In this document: piece by piece, positions 33,321 through 41,715 of the stretch
Position numbering within the stretch: position 1 is the stretch's first letter
Layout: the number at the start of each line of letters is the position of its first letter
Source: Gammaproteobacteria bacterium
GTDB taxonomy: Bacteria; Pseudomonadota; Gammaproteobacteria; Enterobacterales; Alteromonadaceae
Direction of reading: 5' to 3'
NCBI GenBank assembly: GCA_017302255.1
Contig: JAFLDV010000009.1
Span: 1 to 64,000, forward strand
DNA: 64,000 nt
The notes under the pieces: generated by a model
The model's input: the letters and a program-made list of their open reading frames with translations, nothing else
Told to the model about the DNA's origin: nothing
Databases searched by the model: none
Position numbers and translations under genes: made by a program

Positions 33321-33668
33321 TTACTTGGTGTCCATAAACCAATTATTGCTTTTATTAGTCCTGTATAAAACTGGATCTAACTCAGTATTTTCTCCATTGA
33401 TACCTAGGTAATATCCTTCTCCATCTACTTCATAATCCCAAGTCTTGTTTCCAACTGATGGCTTATCAAGCTGTAATAAATGATTTGGAACTAGTTTTGA
33501 TAAATCACTTGGGTAACTACCAGTGCTACTTTTATAAACCTCCAACTTCGTCGATATATCATTGCCAATATCGATCGTCTTTTGAATGTCCGTTTGTGAC
33601 CATTCAGAGCAACAAAACAAAAACAAAGATAGAAAAACTACACCATAGTATTTAAAAGAATTTTTCAT
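33321..33668 (-). CDS. Small exported lipoprotein-like protein, possible immunity partner
   Basis: A 115-residue protein. The start at 33668 (MKNSFKYYG) gives a clear signal segment ending FLFCCSE, probably a lipoprotein. The mature part has spacing reminiscent of GspG-type pseudopilin tails (Y-x5-G-x-YP, L-x2-LVPNHLL, P-x-G-x3-W-x-Y, G-x-Y-L-G). It is 10 bp downstream of the DUF6973-like gene and has an AT-rich composition unlike the flanking genes, suggesting acquisition by transfer. A role as immunity protein is inferred from position only. Confidence 0.65.
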   Translation of the reverse strand: MKNSFKYYGVVFLSLFLFCCSEWSQTDIQKTIDIGNDISTKLEVYKSSTGSYPSDLSKLVPNHLLQLDKPSVGNKTWDYEVDGEGYYLGINGENTELDPVLYRTNKSNNWFMDTK

Positions 33669-33678
33669 TGTAATATAC

Positions 33679-34122
33679 CTAACATTTTGAATATGAGCCA
33701 CTACTGCAACTGCTTGTGCTGCTGCCACTACCACCACTACTAGTGCTTCCAGAACCGGAGTAACTGCTGTCTCCATCCACAAATGTTGGAAGCGTTTGAT
33801 TTAGTCTCGAATCAGAATAACTAGTGATGATGTTCCCAGCAGCAATTTCAGCACCAATGGCCTCTATAATTCCATGAAGATCTTTGGCACTCTGACCTAT
33901 TGATTGCCCAATGGCGTTGTTATGCTGATCAGCCATACTATCGATGCTATTTTCCTCACCTAGTTCATGAAGTCGCCCTACATCAACCGCAGATTCAAGT
34001 CCTTCTTCCATAGTTATACTAGCTTGCCATGCAACGTGTCTAATACCATTTTTAAACTCATTCTGCTGGGCCTTTGTCAAATTGGCACCATGAGATTTTA
34101 AAAATTGGTTTGAGACTGACAC
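33679..34122 (-). CDS. DUF6973-like protein, possibly a truncated polymorphic toxin C-terminus
   Basis: A 147-residue frame from a GTG codon without a convincing ribosome site; the frame is open only about 16 codons further upstream. Residues 21-80 carry the DUF6973-type pattern NGIRHVAWQA ... E ... H-E-L-G ... D-x6-NNAIG, seen at the ends of polymorphic toxins and RHS-type proteins. The C-terminus is a Ser/Gly/Cys-rich tail (from about residue 115). The absence of a delivery domain and signal peptide suggests an orphan or truncated toxin module. A small lipoprotein gene follows. Family match is from memory. Confidence 0.55.
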   Translation of the reverse strand: MSVSNQFLKSHGANLTKAQQNEFKNGIRHVAWQASITMEEGLESAVDVGRLHELGEENSIDSMADQHNNAIGQSIGQSAKDLHGIIEAIGAEIAAGNIITSYSDSRLNQTLPTFVDGDSSYSGSGSTSSGGSGSSTSSCSSGSYSKC

Positions 34123-34134
34123 CGTAACTAATCC

Positions 34135-34173
34135 GGGACAGCCACAATTTATAAAATGAAAAGTGGCTGTCCC
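34135..34173. repeat. 11-bp perfect inverted repeat at the insertion boundary
   Basis: GGGACAGCCAC (34135-34145) and GTGGCTGTCCC (34163-34173) with a 17-nt AT-rich loop, 12 bp before the second S41 remnant begins. It resembles REP-type palindromes mobilised by the transposase family present here. Confidence 0.75.
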
Positions 34174-34184
34174 AAAACTAAACG

Positions 34185-34340
34185 GACTGGGAAGGCGTTG
34201 GCGTGCAGCCTGATGTCAGCATCGACGCGGACCAAGCCCTAGATAAAGCGCAATCACTCTACCTGACCGAGCTGTTGGCAACAGAACAAGACGAAACCAT
34301 GCGCCGCCGCATTAACGAGCGACTAGCTGCATTGAACTGA
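34185..34340 (+). pseudogene. Truncated 3' remnant of an S41 protease gene
   Basis: Fifty-one codons in frame with the end of the intact S41 gene, with 5 nucleotide differences in the coding part and the same stop. All upstream parts, including the catalytic serine region, are missing. The copy continues past the stop to 34415. Confidence 0.93.
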
Positions 34341-34415
34341 GGTTAGTTGTTGTAGCAGATTGCTCCACCGGATATTCCAAACCGAAGCTGTGGTATGGAA
34401 AATCCGGTGTTCTGC
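34185..34415 (+). repeat. 231-bp direct repeat, copy 2
   Basis: Counterpart of 31598-31828 (14 mismatches, no gaps). Includes the hairpin CACCGGATATTCCA/TGGAAAATCCGGTG at 34366-34379 and 34396-34409. Confidence 0.95.
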
Positions 34416-34821
34416 ATGAATCATGACAGGTATCGCTACGCTGTCAGCTTCAGCCTTGGCCTGGCAATCGGTACATTGTATTTATGCCTAAGCAAGGTTT
34501 TCATACTGACATACCTGATTCAGTGAGCACGTGCAGTGGGATTATTCCCATAAACCCGCATTACCCACCAGATGTTGCAACGCTTAAAGAGGTAAAAGCG
34601 AAGATTGCACAATTTAAAGATAAACAAGCCAAACAATAGTCTTAAAAGTTCATCCAGACAGTATCGTTGATTGCGGCTAAGGGGCGCTTTTGACTATGCT
34701 TCAATGGCCATCTGCTTGACCAAGCTTTTTGTTCACCGCAAGTCGACTTGCTTTTTATGCCAATTGGCTAGAGGATCGGCAGATTGATGGCGACTCTGCC
34801 CTGAAGTGCAAGTAGGTTGAT
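34416..34821. other. Intergenic region with a doubtful 51-codon frame
   Basis: About 400 bp between the S41 remnant and the methyltransferase gene. A plus-strand frame at 34484-34639 ends in a charged Lys/Gln-rich stretch (AKIAQFKDKQAKQ) and could be the 3' end of a lost gene; it has no visible ribosome site. Nothing else recognised. Confidence 0.4.
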
Positions 34822-36006
34822 GTGAACCTTAATTATTTCCACGATTTATTTACCGATCTCGAGCAGCAGCTATGGCGCTATCGGCCATATTGGCAATTCC
34901 AACCAATGCAGCAAGCAGCGCTAACTGAGCCTTTTGCGTTTCTACCTCCTGAGTTTGCCGAAGAACTGCAGCAATTAGATTTTGCCGAATGTGCGCAACT
35001 GGATGCTGACGATAATGCCTTAAATGAGCGCTTCTCTAAGTATTTTGCCCACTGGCAATGCCCGCAGCTGCCAAGAACTCTGGCTGAGCCAGTTGCGGCG
35101 CCATTTTGGCTCTCGACTGGCATTTCCGGTCGTAAATGGCAGCAAATTTGCCAATTTGCCGGGGCTATTGGCCAAAAAGAGCTGCCAGTGTTGGAATGGT
35201 GTGCAGGTAAAGGCCACCTTGGCCGAGTGTTCGCCGGCCAATTTGGCAACGAGGTGCACAGTTTAGAGTGGCAAGCTTCGTTGTGCGATGAGGGGCAACA
35301 ACTGGCGGGGAAATTCCAATTTCGGCAATTTTTCCATCATGTGGATGTGCTCAAGCAACCAACAGCATCTTATTTTCAGCAGCACCAACAATGGGTTGCC
35401 TTGCATGCTTGCGGCGATTTACATCGGGTTGGCCTGCAGAACGCCGTTGCTGCTGGCACTCAGGATATTGCGCTGGTGCCTTGTTGTTATCATTTGCAAA
35501 GCGCTGACAGTTACTTGCATCGCTCAGCAACTGCCCGGCACAGCCGACTTCAACTGAACAAGCAAGATCTGCGGCTTGCCGTGCAAGGTCATGCTACAGG
35601 TGGCGCGCGGATCGAGCGGTTAAGTCAGCAAGAAATGTTGTGGCGTCACGCCTTCTGGGTTTATGCCCAAAGTCAGGGGCAACCGGACTATCGACCCCTG
35701 CGATCTGTAGCAAAACAAATGTTTAGTGACGACATCGCAGGCTTTTTTGCTTTTGCCTGTCAGCAGCAAGTGCTGGCGGTGCCTTCGACAGCTGTGATGG
35801 AGTCGGCGCTTGTTGTCGCAGAGCAGCGCTTACTAAATCAGCGGCGTTTGGAATTATGCCAGCATGTATTTCGTCGTCCGTTGGAGCTGTATTTAGTGAC
35901 AGATCTAGCACTGTTACTTGCCGAACAGGGTTACCAAGTGGAGCTACAAGAACTCTGTGCCAGCAATTTAACGCCGAGGAATTTGTTGTTAAGCGCAAAA
36001 CGATAA
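34822..36006 (+). CDS. SAM-dependent methyltransferase, Methyltransf_32-like
   Basis: A 394-residue cytoplasmic protein starting with GTG. The SAM-binding motif is LEWCAGKGHLGRVFA (about residues 124-138), followed by LEWQ, VALHACGDLHRVGL and the ALVPCCYHLQ motif typical of the methyltransferase group that includes eukaryotic METTL25/RRNAD1-like proteins. The substrate is unknown; relatives are suspected to modify RNA or proteins. The gene stands alone between the S41 remnant and an ABC-exporter operon. Confidence 0.82.
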   Translation: MNLNYFHDLFTDLEQQLWRYRPYWQFQPMQQAALTEPFAFLPPEFAEELQQLDFAECAQLDADDNALNERFSKYFAHWQCPQLPRTLAEPVAAPFWLSTGISGRKWQQICQFAGAIGQKELPVLEWCAGKGHLGRVFAGQFGNEVHSLEWQASLCDEGQQLAGKFQFRQFFHHVDVLKQPTASYFQQHQQWVALHACGDLHRVGLQNAVAAGTQDIALVPCCYHLQSADSYLHRSATARHSRLQLNKQDLRLAVQGHATGGARIERLSQQEMLWRHAFWVYAQSQGQPDYRPLRSVAKQMFSDDIAGFFAFACQQQVLAVPSTAVMESALVVAEQRLLNQRRLELCQHVFRRPLELYLVTDLALLLAEQGYQVELQELCASNLTPRNLLLSAKR

Positions 36007-36162
36007 TTGAGTAGCAATTAACCGTCGCTAAATCATTGAGTTAGTGGCGACTTTGCGTGCCTTGAAACATCTGCTTACATCCTGCTCGCTTTTTATTTGT
36101 CCCGCATTCAAACCTTTTTTTACCTAGCGCTGACTCATTAGCATTCTTAAGAGGATTGCCTG

Positions 36163-37434
36163 ATGAAAATAGCTGATACCAGTGCGCAAGATGAAGTGTT
36201 GCGCGCGCCCCGCAAACAACCAATTTGGGTAAAACCCACCATAGCCATTGCCGCAATTGGCTTGCTCGCTTGGCTGCTTGTGCCAGCTATTCAAAGTTGG
36301 TCGCAATCTGATTTGTCGGTTCCGCTGTCACGCGTGCGCATTGATACTGTGAAAGTCGCCGACTTTACTCGGGATATTTCAGCACAAGGGCAAGTGGTTG
36401 CGGCGGTAAGTCCAAAATTGTATGCCCCGGCTGAAGGCACAGTGACTTTGTTATTGGATGCTGGCACCGAGGTAAAAAAAGGCCAAGTCTTGGCAACTTT
36501 GGATAGCCCCGAACTGACCAGTAAATTGCAGCAAGAACAGGCCACCTTATTTAGTCTGCAAACTAGCTACGATCGGCAGAAAATCCTGGCGAAAAAACAG
36601 CAGCTGACGGATGAAAAAGCCGTAGATATCGCCAAGATGATGCTGACCACCGCCGATCGCGAGAAGCGCCGTTTTGAGCAAGGTTTTGCCTTAAAAGTAA
36701 TTAGCCAAATCGAACTGGAAAAAGCCCAAGACGATTTAGAAACCGCCAAAGTGCAATTACGCCATGCGGTTGATGATGCCAAGCTCAACAAAGAAAATTT
36801 AGAGTTTGAAGTACAAAGCTTGGCGCAGGCGCTCAATCGTCAGCAATTGCTGGTGGCTGATTATCAACGGCAAGTGGATAGTCTGAGCATTCGCTCTCCG
36901 GTTGATGGCTTACTCGGCAATCTGTCGGTCGAAAACAAAACCTACATCATCAAAAATCAGCTGATTTTATCGGTGGTCGATCTCAGTCAATTTGAAGTCG
37001 AAATTGCGGTGCCAGAGAGCTACGCCAACGATTTGACCATTGGTTTGCCGGTAGAAATTAGTGTGGAAAGTCAGATTTACCCTGGCAAGTTAAAAACCAT
37101 TTCGCCAGAAGTCTTTGAAAACCAAGTGAAAGGGCGAGTGCAGTTCACCAAGGCTATTCCTACTTCACTTCGGCAAAACCAACGGCTGACTAGCCGCATT
37201 TTACTTGAGCAACGGCCACAAGTGCTGCAAGTGGCGCGTGGACAATTCCTCGATAGTGGCAACGGCCGTTTCGCTTATGTGGTGCGTGATGGACTTGCGG
37301 TGAAAATAGCCATTGAAACCGGCGCCCGCAGCATCAATGCCGTGGAAATCTTACAGGGCTTAAAAGTTGGCGATCAAATTATTACCTCGGGCACCGATGT
37401 TTTTAAGGGCGCCAACACCATTCAACTGAATTAA
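36163..37434 (+). CDS. Periplasmic adaptor (membrane fusion) subunit of an ABC exporter
   Basis: A 423-residue HlyD/MacA-type protein with one N-terminal membrane anchor (about 24-45), a biotinyl-lipoyl-like domain split around a long coiled-coil hairpin (about 100-225), a beta-barrel, and a membrane-proximal domain. It should bridge inner-membrane permeases and a TolC-type channel. First gene of a four-gene operon with an ATPase and two permeases (gaps of 25, 9 and 10 bp). Confidence 0.9.
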   Translation: MKIADTSAQDEVLRAPRKQPIWVKPTIAIAAIGLLAWLLVPAIQSWSQSDLSVPLSRVRIDTVKVADFTRDISAQGQVVAAVSPKLYAPAEGTVTLLLDAGTEVKKGQVLATLDSPELTSKLQQEQATLFSLQTSYDRQKILAKKQQLTDEKAVDIAKMMLTTADREKRRFEQGFALKVISQIELEKAQDDLETAKVQLRHAVDDAKLNKENLEFEVQSLAQALNRQQLLVADYQRQVDSLSIRSPVDGLLGNLSVENKTYIIKNQLILSVVDLSQFEVEIAVPESYANDLTIGLPVEISVESQIYPGKLKTISPEVFENQVKGRVQFTKAIPTSLRQNQRLTSRILLEQRPQVLQVARGQFLDSGNGRFAYVVRDGLAVKIAIETGARSINAVEILQGLKVGDQIITSGTDVFKGANTIQLN

Positions 37435-37459
37435 ACGGGCCAAGCCCAACGGAGAATTT

Positions 37460-38161
37460 ATGTTAAGTATGAAACACATTACCAAGTCCTTCGCCACCGA
37501 CAATGTGGTGACTCACGCCTTGCGCGAAATCAACTTGGATTTGGCCGAAGGCGATTTTGTCAGCGTGACTGGTCCTTCTGGTTCTGGCAAAACCACCTTT
37601 TTGAATATCGCCGGGCTACTGGAAAGTGCCACCGCCGGTGAATATTGGTTGGATGGTGAAGATATCAGTAAGCTGGATGATAAAGGCCGCTCGCGGATGC
37701 GAAATCAAAAAATAGGCTTTATCTTTCAGAGCTTTAATTTGATTCCGGATTTAAATCTATTTGATAACGTTGATGTGCCGTTGCGCTATCGCGGCTTTAA
37801 CGCGGCAGAGCGGAAAAAACGCATCGAGTTTCATCTAGAGCAAGTTGGGCTGGCATCAAGAATGAAACATCTGCCGTCGCAGTTGTCGGGTGGTCAACAA
37901 CAACGGGTGGCGATAGCCCGGGCTTTGGCAACATCTCCACGTTTTCTGCTGGCGGACGAACCGACCGGTAACCTTGATTCCAGTATGGCGCAGTCGGTGA
38001 TGGCGTTGTTGGAAGAAATTAACCGAGCCGGTACCACCATTTTGATGGTGACCCATGACAACACTTTGGCGGCGCAGGCGAAACGGCAAATTTACATTAA
38101 AGATGGTCGAGTGCAGGAAATTACCGACAATAGAAATATTCACAATTTGGCCGTAGGTTAA
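37460..38161 (+). CDS. ABC transporter ATPase, MacB/LolD type
   Basis: A 233-residue ATPase with Walker A G38-P-S-G-S-G-K44-T-T, Q-loop (GFIFQSFNLIPDLN), signature LSGGQQQRVAIARAL, Walker B FLLADEPTGNLDS and the H-loop in VTHD. It belongs to the MacB/LolD/FtsE-like group that powers mechanotransmission rather than classic import. It serves the two permeases directly downstream. Confidence 0.95.
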   Translation: MLSMKHITKSFATDNVVTHALREINLDLAEGDFVSVTGPSGSGKTTFLNIAGLLESATAGEYWLDGEDISKLDDKGRSRMRNQKIGFIFQSFNLIPDLNLFDNVDVPLRYRGFNAAERKKRIEFHLEQVGLASRMKHLPSQLSGGQQQRVAIARALATSPRFLLADEPTGNLDSSMAQSVMALLEEINRAGTTILMVTHDNTLAAQAKRQIYIKDGRVQEITDNRNIHNLAVG

Positions 38162-38170
38162 GGAGCGTTT

Positions 38171-39481
38171 ATGTTCAGTTATTACCTGAAATTAGCCTGG
38201 CTTAGCTCGAAAAAAACTTGGGGTATGAGCCTATTAATGGTGCTGGCGATTGGGCTTGGCATTGGCGCCGCGATGACAACGGTTACCGTGAATTATTTGA
38301 TGTCGGCCAACCCAATTCCGGAGAAAAGCGAGCAGCTGTATTACGTGCAGCTCGATAGTTGGGAGCCAACTGAGCCCTATTTTGAAAATGGCGACCCACC
38401 AGAGCAGCTAACTTATCGCGACGCGACTGCGTTGATGCAGGCGAAAAAAGCCACGCGGCAAGTAATTATGAGCGGCATGGCCGCGGTGATTGAGCCAAAA
38501 AACAAAGACGCTTTACCGTTTATGGTGGGTGGCAGAGCCAGTAGTGCCGATTTTTTCCCAATGTTTAATGTGCCGTTTTTATTTGGTTCTGGTTGGGATG
38601 CACAAGCCGACGAGAAAAAAGAGTTGGTGGTGGTGATTAATGCCGAATTAAACGAGCGGCTATTTGGTGGTCGTGATTCTACTGGCGAAACGCTGCGCTT
38701 GGCGGGGAAAGATTTCAAAATCAGTGGTGTGATGGCGCGCTGGAACCCGAAACCAAAATTCTACGATATCACGACCGGTGCTTTTGAGGATGTCGAAGAA
38801 GTGTTTGTGCCATTTTCGCTGATTACCGAGCAGTTTTTTGACCGCTCAGGCAACACCAACTGTTGGAAGCCTAGTGAGTCAGGCTTTCAAGCCTTCCTCG
38901 ATTCCGAATGTATTTGGACCCAAGTCTGGGTGGAGTTGCCAACAGCAGCAGATCGGGATGCCTATCAGGGCTTTATTGACGCTTACGCCGCAGAGCAGCA
39001 TAAATTTGGCCGGTTTGCCCGCCAAAACAACAACAAACTGAGCGACGTCATGACTTGGCTGGAGCAACGGCAAGTGGTGTCGGATGATGCCAGTATGATG
39101 ATGGCGATGGCGCTGATGTTCCTCGCAGTTTGTTTGCTAAATACAGTGGGGTTGTTACTCGCGAAATTCTTAGGCAAAGCCAGTGAAATTGGCGTGCGCC
39201 AAGCCTTGGGTGCCAGTCGCAAAGACTTGTTTATCCAACATTTAGTGGAATCTGGCGTCATTGGTCTTGCTGGCGGATTGCTCGGGTTAGTGTTTGCTTG
39301 GCTTGGTCTTAGTGCCATCAAAGCCATGTATGGCGACTGGATCCGTGACTTGGCCGAGTTGGATATGAATATGATTTTATTGGCAATAGCCTTGGCGATT
39401 GTCTCGAGTATCTTGGCCGGCTTATATCCGACTTGGCGCGCTTGCCAAATCCAGCCATCGCAACAATTGAAAGCGCAATAA
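38171..39481 (+). CDS. ABC transporter permease, MacB-type with periplasmic core domain
   Basis: A 436-residue permease: one N-terminal membrane helix (about 17-40), a large periplasmic MacB core domain (about 45-300), and an FtsX domain with three helices (about 310-430; motif IGVRQALGASRKDLFIQHL). No ATPase domain is fused, unlike MacB. It is 9 bp after the ATPase gene and probably pairs with the second permease as a heterodimer. Confidence 0.92.
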   Translation: MFSYYLKLAWLSSKKTWGMSLLMVLAIGLGIGAAMTTVTVNYLMSANPIPEKSEQLYYVQLDSWEPTEPYFENGDPPEQLTYRDATALMQAKKATRQVIMSGMAAVIEPKNKDALPFMVGGRASSADFFPMFNVPFLFGSGWDAQADEKKELVVVINAELNERLFGGRDSTGETLRLAGKDFKISGVMARWNPKPKFYDITTGAFEDVEEVFVPFSLITEQFFDRSGNTNCWKPSESGFQAFLDSECIWTQVWVELPTAADRDAYQGFIDAYAAEQHKFGRFARQNNNKLSDVMTWLEQRQVVSDDASMMMAMALMFLAVCLLNTVGLLLAKFLGKASEIGVRQALGASRKDLFIQHLVESGVIGLAGGLLGLVFAWLGLSAIKAMYGDWIRDLAELDMNMILLAIALAIVSSILAGLYPTWRACQIQPSQQLKAQ

Positions 39482-39491
39482 GGAGCTCATC

Positions 39492-40709
39492 ATGTTAGAA
39501 CTCGGACCTATGCTGCGCGCCTTAATGCGCAATAAAATTGGTGCTCTGCTGATAGCACTGCAAATCGCCTTAACTTTAACCATCATGGTCAATGCAATTT
39601 TCATGATGATTGAGCGCAGTGCGCAAATGGCGCGGCCAAGTGGTTTGGATGAAACCAATACTTTTTATCTGACCAACACCGTATTTGCTCCTGACTACAA
39701 CCTGCAAGCGGCACTTGCTCAGGACTTACAACGTATTCGGGAGACTCCAGGTGTCGTTGCCGCCACGCAAATCAATGCGATCCCGCTCAGTGGTGGTGGT
39801 TGGTCGATGAGTCTGCAAAACAAAGCCGGCGATGATATCGATGGTACTGGGGTTGCGGTTTATATGGTTGACGAGCAAGGCGTCGATGCACTTGGCGTCG
39901 AGTTGATTGCTGGTGAGAATTTTGCCCCGAGCGACATTATTTGGCGGGACGAGGCGGCGACCGAATGGCCAGACAAGATAATTATCACCAAAGCGATGGC
40001 TGAGGCGATGTTTGATGGCGACTGGAACAAAGCGCTCGGACAAACCTTGTATATCAATAATCATGAACCGATGCGGATTGTTGGCATTATCAAAACCTTA
40101 CAAGCTCCTTGGAATGGTTGGGACAAGGTCGAAAACGCGATGCTGGTGCCACAGCAACTGGACGGTCGCAATAGTCGTTTCTTTATTCGAACTGAGCCAG
40201 GTCGTCGTGATGCCTTGATGCCACAACTGGAAAAGGCGCTGGCGGAAAGTGATAAAGGCCGGATTATTCGTAGTGTCAAAACTATGGAACAGACCCGTGC
40301 TGACAGTTACCGTGAAGATCAAGCGACTTACCGGATCTTATTTACGGTGATTGTGGTGCTCACCTTAATCACCGGCTTTGGTATTGTTGGTTTGGCGATG
40401 TTCAGCATCAATCGCCGTACTCGCCAAATTGGCACAAGACGCGCTCTGGGCGCTAGCCAATGGCAAATTATGCGCTACTTCATGCTGGAAAACTTGCTGA
40501 TTAGCACAGCCGGTGTGGTGCTTGGTGTTGCAGGTGCAATTGGTTTAAATATCTGGTTAGTCAGCAGCTTTGCGATGAAGCCGTTAACGCCAGGGTTGTT
40601 GATTGTTGGATGTTTTGCACTATTGGCGGTAGGTCAGTTAGCGGTCAGTTATCCAGCGCTAATTGCCGCGCGGATATCGCCCGCAACCGCGACACGCGGC
40701 CGGGCTTAA
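39492..40709 (+). CDS. ABC transporter permease, second MacB-type subunit
   Basis: A 405-residue paralogue of the preceding permease with the same layout: N-terminal helix (about 16-40), periplasmic core, and C-terminal FtsX domain (IGTRRALGASQWQIMRYFMLE). A 10-bp gap and GGAG before ATG indicate operon membership. The heterodimeric arrangement with a separate ATPase is typical of peptide or lipophilic-compound exporters of this class in Alteromonadales; the substrate cannot be told from sequence. Confidence 0.92.
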   Translation: MLELGPMLRALMRNKIGALLIALQIALTLTIMVNAIFMMIERSAQMARPSGLDETNTFYLTNTVFAPDYNLQAALAQDLQRIRETPGVVAATQINAIPLSGGGWSMSLQNKAGDDIDGTGVAVYMVDEQGVDALGVELIAGENFAPSDIIWRDEAATEWPDKIIITKAMAEAMFDGDWNKALGQTLYINNHEPMRIVGIIKTLQAPWNGWDKVENAMLVPQQLDGRNSRFFIRTEPGRRDALMPQLEKALAESDKGRIIRSVKTMEQTRADSYREDQATYRILFTVIVVLTLITGFGIVGLAMFSINRRTRQIGTRRALGASQWQIMRYFMLENLLISTAGVVLGVAGAIGLNIWLVSSFAMKPLTPGLLIVGCFALLAVGQLAVSYPALIAARISPATATRGRA

Positions 40710-40729
40710 GCTTAATCCCTGTAACTTAG

Positions 40730-40755
40730 CCCCGTGGCAACATAGGTTGCTGCGG
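40730..40755. terminator. Bidirectional hairpin between ABC operon and acyltransferases
   Basis: CCCCG-TG-GCAAC (40730-40740 region) pairs with GTTGC-TG-CGGGG (40746-40755 region), internal TG/TG mismatch. Lies between convergent stops. Confidence 0.6.
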
Positions 40756-40776
40756 GGGTGATTGAATATATGCGGA

Positions 40777-41715
40777 TCAAAGCGATTCTGAGCTAGTGAA
40801 TAATTCCGGTTTGCTGGGCGTTTGTTTGGCCATATAAGCTGCGATGTTTTGGTCTTTGGTGACCCAACGCTGATTCAACCACAATTGGAATTGTTGACGG
40901 AAGGATTCGTCCTCAAAGTAATCGCCGATGATTTGTTCGTCAACTTGCAATACATCAACTTGGATAACCACGCGTTTCAAGCGTCCGAGCAACATATCGA
41001 CAAGCACATGATGTTGGTTATCTGGGTAAATTAAAGTGATATCTAATACAGCATTAAATTGCGAACCCATACTAGCAAGGGTAAAAGCGATACCGCCGGC
41101 TTTTGGTGGTAGCAAGAAATCGAAAGGGCTATTTTTGGCACGGTGTTTGGCTGCGGTATAGCGAGTGCCTTCTACGAAATTGATAATGGTCGTTGGCATG
41201 GTTTGAAATTTCTCGCAAGAGCGGCGAGTGGTTTCAATGTCTTTACCTTTCAGCGACGGGTTACGTTTAATTTGAGCTTGGCTGTAGCGCTTCATAAACG
41301 GCATGTCGAGTGCCCATGACGCGGAACCGATGAAAGGTACCCATTTCAGTTCTTCTTTTAAGAAAAACTTCGGTTCTGGGATACGCGACAAGGCGAACTG
41401 ACTCAACACAGGAATATCCAACCAGCTTTTGTGGTTGGAAATTAGTAAATACCAACTGTCCTGACGCAGTTCAGTGAGTCCACTTAGCTGCCAATCTACT
41501 TTATTGAATATTTCAATCAGTTGCTTGTTGTGCAGCGACCAGTGTCGATAAGCCCAATGCGCGAGTCGAGAAAACTGCCGTTGGCTTGCAGAAACTGGGA
41601 GCAACAATTTGCCAATACCAGCCAACGTCACTAAACCACCCCAAAGCGCTAAATTGACAGTAAAGCAAAATAGCGAGATCGGCAGTATGATAAAACTCGG
41701 TAAAAACGACAACAT
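40777..41715 (-). CDS. PlsC-type acyltransferase (YihG-like), second copy
   Basis: A 312-residue inner-membrane lysophospholipid acyltransferase. Two N-terminal hydrophobic segments (about 5-45) precede the LPLAT domain with the HxxxxD catalytic motif (SNHKSWLDI) and the substrate-binding FVEGTR. Size and motifs resemble E. coli YihG. Its start overlaps the stop of the neighbouring acyltransferase by one base, so both are made from one transcript. It probably tunes acyl composition of phospholipids; specificity is unknown. Confidence 0.88.
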   Translation of the reverse strand: MLSFLPSFIILPISLFCFTVNLALWGGLVTLAGIGKLLLPVSASQRQFSRLAHWAYRHWSLHNKQLIEIFNKVDWQLSGLTELRQDSWYLLISNHKSWLDIPVLSQFALSRIPEPKFFLKEELKWVPFIGSASWALDMPFMKRYSQAQIKRNPSLKGKDIETTRRSCEKFQTMPTTIINFVEGTRYTAAKHRAKNSPFDFLLPPKAGGIAFTLASMGSQFNAVLDITLIYPDNQHHVLVDMLLGRLKRVVIQVDVLQVDEQIIGDYFEDESFRQQFQLWLNQRWVTKDQNIAAYMAKQTPSKPELFTSSESL

